A stretch of DNA of 64,000 nucleotides. It comes from Norana najaformis (taxonomy: Eukaryota > Annelida > Clitellata > Crassiclitellata > Hormogastridae). Shown here one piece after another: positions 55,217 through 64,000 of this stretch. The stretch covers positions 35,452,424 through 35,516,423 of the forward strand of contig OZ029914.1 in assembly GCA_964023275.1 (NCBI GenBank), written 5' to 3'. Position 1 is the stretch's first letter; the number at the start of each line of letters is the position of its first letter. The position numbers and the translations under genes are program-made. The notes under the pieces are model-generated. The model did no database searches, was not told the DNA's origin, and saw only the letters and a program-made list of their open reading frames with translations.

Positions 55217-55773
55217 CTACAGAAAGAGGTCAAAGAACATAACAGCAACAAACCATGTGTTTAGCAACACTTACAAGAATCCCAATCAAAGCTGAATAAT
55301 ATGTAATATGTTTTATGTTCGTGCTTGTACATTTATGCAAAGTATACACTTCAGCATTATCTGTCCCTGATTACATATCTCTTCCCTCAGCAACATAGGG
55401 TGAATGTCTGAAATGTAGTTGGTTAAAACATTGAAACCACGTGACTTAAGACAGGCCGAAGATGATATTGAAGCAGAAGAAATGAGTAGACCTTGTGAAG
55501 GTGTCTAAAACATTAGTAAACACACTGAACAAGAAATTCATAATGATATAATAAGACTCATGCCATCATTAAATTAAATATTGATACTGGTTAAGAAATA
55601 ACAATACCAACAATCATTTAAAATAAATATAATTATTACTGATAACATAATTGTTTGACAGTTGCAAAAATGCAATCATAGAAATAATGTTGTCATTAAT
55701 TAAATGCACAAGGAACAAAACAGTCAGAAAAATATTCAATAAGAAAAGATTTTTGTCTGCTAGAAGGGAAGAT

Positions 55774-56166
55774 CTAATCAACTCTATGAATGCGTGAATA
55801 CATTGGTGGAAGGTCCAATGTTTTATGAATCAGATCAACTACATGCGGAACGAGTTGCATTGTTTGCCCATATGAAGATGGATTTAGTTTAAGTTGATTG
55901 ATGCTGACATATAAAGTCTGGCTGGCCGGCTGTGCTCCATCCCGTCTTAGAAAACCATGCATTTCAGTGTCATCTGTCTCTGACTGCAGATCTCTTTGCT
56001 CTGCAACACAGGGTGATCTCTTTGTTCCATCGTCCCCTACTTCCACAATGCAAAATGGAATCTTTGCCCAGGTCGACCCATTATTCTGAAACAGACTTCC
56101 AGGCAACCTGACACACGAGCTTCTTGTCCGTTCTATTCGTCTATCTCGGCAGCGGTTGAAGACCAT
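55774..56166 (-). CDS. Unrecognised 130-aa ORF, unit 2
   Basis: Copy of 44113-44505 with one codon change (Leu to Ser at residue 17). Same uncertainty. Confidence 0.3.
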   Translation of the reverse strand: MVFNRCRDRRIERTRSSCVRLPGSLFQNNGSTWAKIPFCIVEVGDDGTKRSPCVAEQRDLQSETDDTEMHGFLRRDGAQPASQTLYVSINQLKLNPSSYGQTMQLVPHVVDLIHKTLDLPPMYSRIHRVD

Positions 56167-56294
56167 TTTACTTGATTGTGGTCTTGCATTGTCAGGTCAG
56201 GCGCACTCTGATGAATTTTCTCTAAGATGCGCTATATAAATCTCTCCTTATCTGCATGGACTTAGATCTGGCTCTGCCTCTAGCTTAGACACAA

Positions 56295-56451
56295 GTGTCA
56301 TTATGCGTCCCTCAAGGCTCAGTACTCGAGCCGTTATTTTACAACCTCTATGGGGCTGATTTGACTCAACTCACCTCTTGTGTCTGGGAGCGCGGCTTCA
56401 TCACTACGCTGGCGACATCAACCTGTTCTAATATTGTGACATATCTGGCGA
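56295..56451 (+). mobile_element. LINE reverse-transcriptase fragment, unit 2
   Basis: Copy of 44634-44790. Confidence 0.7.
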
Positions 56452-56460
56452 CGAGGATAT

Positions 56461-59400
56461 TTTACAAATACTCGTAAAAATGTCGGTCCTTGGGGCAATA
56501 CCCCAATTCGCACCGTTTCTGCCTGTCGTGGACCCGGCTTCAACGGCATTTCGATGGAAAAAATGGACCGATAGATTCGAAAATCTCATGACAGTGCTCA
56601 ACATAGGTGATAACAATCGCAAACGTGCCCTCCACCTCCGCCAACCTGGCGAAACAGTTTATGACATCTTTGAAGGACTGGTCGTGAGAACAGTACCGGG
56701 TGACGCCGACCCAGGTGAGGATAACGCATACATTACCACGAAACGTGCGCTTGATGAACACTTTAGTCCAAAGAAAAACGTCGAGTTCGAAATATAACTT
56801 TCGCTTAGCCAGACAAAATACTGATGAAACCACGGACGCTTCTCATGCAAGGGTTCGCTCGCTGGCCAAAACTTGCACTTCAACGAGACTGCGAAGACGA
56901 GGTCTTGCAGACTATGAAATGACGCTGAAAGTTTTGTTAGACACAGCCCGTGCAATGGAGACGTCTGAACGGCAGGTGAAAGTCATTGAAACAGGTTTCG
57001 GTGAGCGAGATACCAACAACCACAAGGTCGCTCGAGTGGTTAGTCAACCAAGGCAAACAGTACGTCAACACGTCAAGAAACTGAGTTCTACAGAACAGGT
57101 ATGTCGTAATTGTGGTCTTCTGTATCCACACCCCGGTGGGAAAATGCAGTGCTCAGCATGGGGGAAAACCTGTTTTGCAAACAATAAACAAAACCACGTC
57201 CAGAGACAATGTCGTAGCATCATGAAGTTTCAACGATCGATATCACAAGGTAAAAGAAACATTGTTCAGAACATGACCAGAGCTAAACAATAAGTTCGTC
57301 AAGTACGTGAGGAAATGCAGGAAGACGTGAGCGATGAAGAGACAGAGGATGAGTATGTATTCGTTATTGAAGAAAAGGGAAAGATGAAACAACCGTATGC
57401 CTGTGTCCTTGTTAATGGTTTCCCAGTTGAAATGATGATTGATTCAGGTGCCAGTGTCAATATCATAGACGAAAATATGTTCCAAACATTCCCTGATTCT
57501 CCGAATCTGAATCTGTCGCAGACTAGAATATATTCATACGCATCTAAATCACCAATAGATATAATAGGTTATTTTGAAACTAAAGTGAGGCATAAAAGAA
57601 ACGCCGCAAACGCCGTGTTTCATGTTGCCAGAGGAAACAAAGGATCACTGTTGCGCTTCACGACTGCATTGGAATCATTAAAATCAACCTCAATGCCATA
57701 GAACCAATGGAACCAATAACAACTGAGTGGCTGACAAACAAATAGCCTCAGCTCTTTTGAAGGAACAGGCAAGCTGAACAACTTCAAGGTAAAACTTCAC
57801 ACTGCAGAAAGTGTTAAACTATCGGCACAATAACACAGAAGGGTACCGTTCCACATACGCAAGAAGGTAGAAGTCGAACTGAATCTTTTGCTTAAACAAG
57901 GCATTATTGAACGAGTCAATGGACGAACGCCTTGGATGTCACCCATAGTAACACCAGTAAAGCCTAAAAACTGATAAAGTACGCATTTGTGTCGACGTTT
58001 GACAAGCGAATTGAACCATTCTTCGTAAACGGCATGTGACTCCAACTCAAGAAGTCATCATCAGTGACCTAAATGGGGCGAAGAAATTTTCAAAGTTGGA
58101 TCTTCGTGCTGGTTACCATCAACTGGAACTAGATCCTGCTAGCCGTTACAACACAACGTTTACTACCCATATCGGTTTGTTCCGCTACAAGAGATTAAAT
58201 TTTGGGATTTCTTCAGCCAGCGAAGTGTTTCAAAATACCATAGCGCAGGTGTTTGATGGTATCCCTGGTGATATGAATTTTGCGATAACATAATCGTACA
58301 TGGTTGTACAGCTGCAGAACACGACAAGAGTCTGCTTGCTGTTATTAAACGGTTATTGGATTGTGGCTTAACTTTTAATAAGAACAAGTGTGAGTTGAAC
58401 AAACGAAACTTTCTTTGAACATGTATTCTCAGAGAAAGGAGTTGGTGTTGATCCTGAAAAGGTTGATGCTCTTGGAAAGGTCACAAACGCAACAGAGGTC
58501 AAAAGACTGCTCGGGATGATAAATTACAGTTCGCGGTTCATTCAAGACTATGCAACAAAGACTGAACCTTTAAATAAGCAAACCAAAGCGGATGTACCGT
58601 TCATATTGGGGACCTGTTGAACATAAAGCATTTAATGAGCTCAAAACATGCTTGTGTCAGAATGCAGTTACGGCTTATTATGATCCGAATAAGCGGTCAT
58701 ACGTCACAGTTGATGCGAGCCCTGTGGGTCTTAGTCCTATTCTTGCCGAACAGGACGATCAAGATAGAATGCAAGTAGTCGTCTATGTTAGCCGATCTTT
58801 GACAGATGTTGAGATGCGTTACTCTCAGACCGAACGTGAAGCACTGCATGCGTCTGGGCATGCGACCGTTTACACAGATATTTGTATGGATGTTCTTTCG
58901 ACATGATTACAGACCACAAACCGCTTGAGGCTATATATGGGAATCCTCGATGCAAATTATCTGCAAGAATGGAAAGATGGAGCATTAGGTTGCAGCCATA
59001 TGACTTTAGGACCATTCACAAAACTGGAAAAGATAATCCTGCTGACTACATGTCTCGACACCCAATGACCGATCGAGGAGAAAGAGCCGACAGTTCAGAA
59101 AAGATCTCTGAGGAATATATTAATTTTATCATTCACAACGCTGTTCATAAAGCCATGACGTTAGAACGGATTGAAGAAGCAACCATGGGTGATCAGATTC
59201 TACAGAAAGTTCTTGAATGCATTAAATCTAACAACTGGAGTGAAGCACGCAAGTCAAGTCTTCGGCAGTTCTACCATGTCAGAAATGAACTATGTTTATC
59301 AGCAGATGCGAAGGTGTTGTTGAGAGGTACTCCAATCGTGGTACGGCAAATTCTACAAAAGGAAGTCATAAGATTGTCACATCAAGGTCATCAAAGCATA

Positions 59401-60351
59401 ACAAAGACAAAGAAACTTCTCAGACAGAAAGTTCGGTTTCCTGGTATAGACAAAGCGGCAGAAGACGCAGTGAGAAAATGCCTATCTTGCCATGCAGCCA
59501 CACCGGAAACGTCTTCAGAACCGTTCCATATGTCACCACTACCAAAAGGTCCGTGGCAGGACCTATCGGCTGATTTTTGAGGTCCATTGCCAATTGCAGA
59601 ATATTTATTTGTTATCTAGGATGACTATTCAAGGTATCCAGTCGTTGAGATAGTCACTACAACGTCGGCCAACGCAGTGATTCCAGTATTTGATCGAAAT
59701 GTCTCAATGTTCGGAACACCAGTGACAGTAAAAAGTGACAATGGCCCTCCATTCAACAGTGACCAATTCCGAAAGTTTGCTCAGTGTTCCGGTTTTATTC
59801 ATCGACGCATCACTCCCTGTTGGCCGAGAGCAAATGGTGATTTATGCGAACTCTAAAGAAATCATTTCAGATAACTCATATGGAGAAGAAGAATTGGAAA
59901 CAAGAAATGTACACTCTTCTTCATGCGTACAGGTCAACAACACACAGCACCACGGAAACGTCTTCACCAGCTGAACTTTCGTTGAGATATCCATTTACAG
60001 GTCGCATTCCTGAGGAAACAAAATCTGTTCCTGACGAAGATGAAGAGTTAAGAGCACGTGACACTACCGCTAAACAGAAAATGAAAGCGTATAGTGACTT
60101 TCGAAGCCACTGCAAAGACAAGCTTAGAGTGGGCGATACTGTGTTGGTGAGAAAACCTCGAGGAAACAAGCTATCCAGCTGCTATGATAACATTCCACTG
60201 ACGGTGAAAGATATTCGTGGAACAATGATCACAGCTGCTAGACAAGGATACTCCGTAACAAGAAATTCGACAAGAAGAGTACCATGTTTGGCTGGGCACA
60301 CTCTGGGCGCTCTCAAACATCGACGAAAGTGCCATGATTGGAATCTATAGC
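56461..60351 (+). mobile_element. Ty3/gypsy-like retrotransposon, degenerate, unit 2
   Basis: Copy of 44800-48690 carrying the same frameshifts and stops: gag-like 56480-56797, nucleocapsid-like to 57293, protease 57315-57701, reverse transcriptase about 57851-58401, RNase H 58592-59061, integrase about 59111-60351. Sharing every lesion shows it was copied as dead DNA, not by retrotransposition. Confidence 0.85.
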
Positions 60352-61146
60352 TTCTCGTCCACTTGCGTGTAATTCTGGACGGAGACTTCTCAGTGGCAGA
60401 CCACGAGAACCTCCATGCAGGTCCTGCTTCTATCAGTGCGCCAGATACGGGTCATATGGTGAAATCTGTCGTTCAGCGCTGCAGTCACAATCACTCACTC
60501 GTTTACCCTTATGCGCCTGAATTATTGCAACTCAATCATTGCGGGCCCGCCAAAGTTCTGCCTGGGCCAGCTCCAGTCCGTCCTCAACTGTGACGCCCAG
60601 GGCGTAGTCAACAAGCCGAAACATTGGCAAATATACAAGAAAATATATGCAACAGATGGGACACTTGCTTTCTGTTGCGGAGCACACTTCTTTAAAATCA
60701 TCTTCCTGGCACGTGCCTCATTTGTTCAGCATTGCCCCCAATATACATAAGGGTGCTCTGTGTTCCAGTTTCGAGTCAGCTGTGTCGGGTGATCGTTATG
60801 CGCTGCTACCCGTTGAGATACACAGTTGCCGCACTCCCGCATTTCAACTCGAGCCCATCGCGCCGTCTCATGTGTTACCACGTGCTCCTGAAAGCGACTA
60901 AATAGACTGCATATGCGTGCTGTCGCATTTGACCCTATGCAACAATCTCCTTCCGACCACCTTTACACGCAATTATTTCAACAGTCGATAGCCACGGATG
61001 CAGCGCTTTTGCAAGGTGCCCAAAAGCGCTACATTAACTGTCTTGAGACATACACGCATCCTCACAAAATTACAAAATCTTGCCACCTAAAGGCAATTAT
61101 AAAATAAAGGCACATTATTATGATTATGATTATTATTAGAAAGAAA
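60351..61146 (+). mobile_element. LINE C-terminus and 3' tail, unit 2
   Basis: Copy of 48690-49485. Confidence 0.75.
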
Positions 61147-61353
61147 CGGGATAACAGCACTATTTAGGATCAGCAAAACGTGGATTATAAAGCAGATATT
61201 GGCTGCACACAAATTTCATTACAAGTATTCAATGCACATTATTATTTTTTAATAATATTACTATAAAATATTGTTGTTGTTATTATTACATCTGCTATTA
61301 TTTCTACTACTACAATTCTAGGTCAGTCAGCTTGGTTTCATACAAAAGGATAC

Positions 61354-61461
61354 TTGCACTTGCTGTCTAGCGCACAAAGATCATTAGACGTACGGAAGCA
61401 TGTAAAATTTTCAGCTGCCGACGTGATCTGGCAGTTTTTGCAGCACAAACTATTGAAGTCA
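61354..61461 (-). CDS. ADAM17: Disintegrin/Cys-rich exon, unit 2
   Basis: Copy of 49693-49800, splice sites intact. Confidence 0.88.
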
Positions 61462-61821
61462 CTGTTAGGAAAGAAACTGACACAGTGTATACAAACACAG
61501 CTTAATTAAGAACGTCAAGCAATTTCATTCTGAACGCTTGAGACATTTTTGTTAAATGGACCAGTATGAGTTATAATTAAATTAAACTAACAGCCACTCC
61601 AAAAAACAGCAACACATCAGAGTGAATGGAAGATACTGATCCCTCGTTTGGTGCTGCCAAATCAATCTGCATTGTAATGAGGTTATGTTATAAGGAAGTA
61701 ATTACATACTAAGGTTGATCATTTAAACTTAGGGTCCATGTTTGCAACTATATTGTATATGAGATGCATCATTCAACTAGTGTACACGATCATATGGCCA
61801 ATTGAAGTAACTTAACTACAC

Positions 61822-61948
61822 CGAGCCTGTGGCCTTAGTTTGCAGTTGCTATCACAGCACTTGTCGCCATCAGATGCAACATCGAATCCGGGATCACACT
61901 CTTCCTCTGGGTCGATTCGATAGTTCCCACAGAAGGCCGACTTTTTCG
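61822..61948 (-). CDS. ADAM17: Disintegrin exon, unit 2
   Basis: Copy of 50161-50287 with the same problematic donor. Confidence 0.86.
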
Positions 61949-61991
61949 CTGAAATAATACAAAGTAAGCAAATGACTAACAGCACATAAGG

Positions 61992-62091
61992 ACACTTAAA
62001 ATAGCGCAATTTGAGTACCTCACAAAAGTGCTGTACACACGTGGCTATCTAACAGATCAATGTAGGGTGTGTTATAAAATAAACCTTTTGG
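61992..62091. repeat. Dispersed 100-bp repeat, unit 2
   Basis: Copy of 50331-50430. The TTTCAGTTACAG clusters follow at about 62121-62636. Confidence 0.7.
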
Positions 62092-62979
62092 TCAAGTGCT
62101 GATAAGGTGTCTTGCTGTGTTATTTCAGTTATAGTTTTTCAGTCACAGTTTCAGTTATCTAATTTAGGATTTTTCAGTTACAGTTACAGTTAACTGCAAT
62201 AAGATTTTTCACTTTAAGTTACATCAGCTTATGTTTCAGTTAGTTACTATTTTCATAAACAAAATATTCCCACACGCCGCTTTCTACTTTCCGACGACTA
62301 TTTGGCTTAAACATTGTTCTCGTTGATTCTTTTACGATTTCGCGCCTATATTAATCAAGTCAAGGACAACAAAACGAAACGAAAAGTAACCGGAAATGCA
62401 ATGAACCTATACAATTGACCATAGGTGTCATAGGGTATTATTATGTACAAACAAAAAGTAAGTTAGGGGAAAACACTTATGTTTTATTTTCAAGTTAACG
62501 CCTTGTGATTTTTAGTTAGTTTCTCTTTTTCAGTTTCTATTACAGTTTCAGTTATTCAGCATTTTCCAGTTTCAGTTACAGTTAACTGACAAACATTTTC
62601 AAGTTATTATGCTATTTCAGTTACAGTTTCAGTTAAAAGAATTAACACTGGTGTCTTGTCATTGGATGTTTTGGTCATGTTTGTACCTTGAGTAGCCAAA
62701 TAATTATTAGATCTCAAGATCACACATATGTACCTAAGGAGCTTCAATAGATGCCGCCAACCAAATGTGTTACCGTTTTACCCCTACAATATAGATTTTT
62801 TCAACAATAGAAGAATGTTTTCGGGATTTCGTTTCAGACTGCTGTTGTGCTGCTGACGTGCTGTAATATATTTAGTCATTCTATACCATGTTCTATAAAT
62901 ATTTTCGATACTCAAATAAAAATTAAGGCTACTTAAATACTTACTTAAACTGCAGACTGCAACTTTAAAAATCTGTTAC

Positions 62980-63046
62980 CGATAAAGCAGGACGATTTTT
63001 CGTTTAATGCAAGACCGATTGAATTCTTGGAACAGGGTGAAAATAA
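62980..63046 (-). CDS. ADAM17: Exon for end of metalloprotease domain, unit 2
   Basis: Copy of 51319-51385. Confidence 0.88.
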
Positions 63047-63434
63047 CTAAAACACAAAATCATCATAAACGAAACAATGTCAAAATTGCTCTACGGCATC
63101 TGTTTAACGTATGGTAGGCCTATACAAATTCGAACTATGGTCGGGTCGACATAACGTCAGCACCTTTATAAATGTCAGATTACAGTTATAATTACCTTAA
63201 ATCTTCTGTAAAATTTGAAGTTACTATTAGGCTCTACAGCAGCACATTTCAACGCCAGAATCTAATATCTTTTCAGACTAAACTGATGAAATGAGATTTG
63301 ACTTATTCTCAAGATGAAACTAGAAGACCGAGCTATCATCTGGTAATGCTTTGAAAATTATTAATATTGCACACTTGAAGTGCTCAAAAAGATTTTTGAT
63401 TTTCGTTAACTGTGGATAAGAAAATTACACATAC

Positions 63435-63547
63435 GAGATTATTTTTATCTTGGCCGTATGATGAGACTGGATACATCACGTACAATCCACCTTCATCTGC
63501 TGAAGGTTTACAGGAATCAGGATCATGAGGAGATCCCCAGTTGTGTC
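63435..63547 (-). CDS. ADAM17: Zinc-binding/Met-turn exon, unit 2
   Basis: Copy of 51774-51886, with the second and third zinc histidines and the Met-turn. The preceding exons should lie beyond the window. Confidence 0.9.
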
Positions 63548-64000
63548 CTTAAAATTAGAAAATACACAGCAACTTCTCCAGGCAGATTTTAAAGAAACGA
63601 CTCTATGCTTATCATACGTAAACTAGAACATGCTTTATAGCCTCTAGTTGTTTGTGTTGCAATTTTCAAATTTTAAGACAACATAAGAAGAAGAATTAAA
63701 GATAATAAACTTATCAAAAAAGTAGAATTTAATAAAATTTTCTCGCTTTATGCTAGAACATGGCAAACTATATATTGGATATCAGTTAATGAAAATTGGC
63801 AGAAGGCTTCCGTGTTGAAAGTCTAATGCGTGTAAAGTAGTTTACAAAGGCAACTATCTAGGTATAAAGGGAATTGCAGTACAGCAGAGTGGTGGAGTTA
63901 GGCAGTAATGCAAATAGCAATGTCGTATGTTAAATCCTCATAAGGACTTCATATGTAGGACATATGACGTTCATATGAAATTGCTGTCATATTCTCACCC

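Larger units (their letters stand above)
54615..64000. repeat. Tandem duplication unit 2 (first 9,386 bp)
   Basis: Copy of 42954-52339 with constant offset 11,661, running off the window. If complete it would end near 66275 and be followed by the rest of piggyBac element 2. Confidence 0.95.

Overview
Metazoan nuclear DNA, AT-rich, with short GT-AG-bounded exons, long repeat-filled introns and many decayed transposons. The coding sequence resembles animal ADAM17/TACE. The repeat types (CR1/L2- and RTE-like LINEs, Ty3-like element, two piggyBac elements, tRNA-derived SINEs) suggest a marine invertebrate, perhaps a lophotrochozoan such as a mollusc. The species cannot be fixed from the sequence. 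There are no prokaryotic genes, rRNA genes or CRISPR arrays.

The host genes are ADAM17-like metalloprotease genes on the minus strand, recognised exon by exon from splice sites, matching intron phases and family motifs. (1) At 19.6-25.1 kb are eight consecutive in-phase exons: signal peptide, full prodomain with a cysteine-switch-like CGY, the RPKR furin site, and the start of the protease domain (gene A). (2) At 35.0-51.9 kb are eleven exons of a second gene (gene B): zinc-site exon, disintegrin, Cys-rich, membrane-proximal (MPD), CANDIS-like, transmembrane (TM), cytoplasmic tail and stop. Its 5' part lies beyond 64 kb. (3) At 0.5-2.1 kb are relic MPD and CANDIS exons of an older paralogue; the CANDIS exon carries a 13-bp deletion and a stop.

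Two duplications shape the locus. Block A (about 2.95-18.15 kb) and block B (about 27.5-39.82 kb) are paralogous copies of the 3' end of gene B (TM, tail, stop exon). Block A now lies between the prodomain exons of gene A and the left relic exons, where the protease exons should be. Each block has private insertions with the empty site visible in the other: a 2,072-bp piggyBac element with TTAA duplications in A, and a 339-bp TIR element with a 10-bp duplication in B. Separately, an 11,661-bp unit (42954-54614) is tandemly repeated from 54615 to the window end, almost without change. It carries five ADAM17-like exons, a Ty3-like element nested in a LINE, and the 5' half of a second piggyBac, inside which the breakpoint falls.

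Region by region: 0-2.9 kb relic exons and a LINE scrap; 2.95-18.15 kb block A; 18.15-25.1 kb gene A; 25.1-27.5 kb putative promoter, intergenic DNA and a LINE; 27.5-39.82 kb block B; 39.8-42.95 kb gene B juxtamembrane exons; 42.95-54.61 kb tandem unit 1; 54.62-64.0 kb tandem unit 2 (incomplete). If intact, these genes would encode membrane-bound sheddases. As laid out here, gene A lacks its protease exons and gene B has a duplicated exon group that breaks the frame if all copies are spliced.
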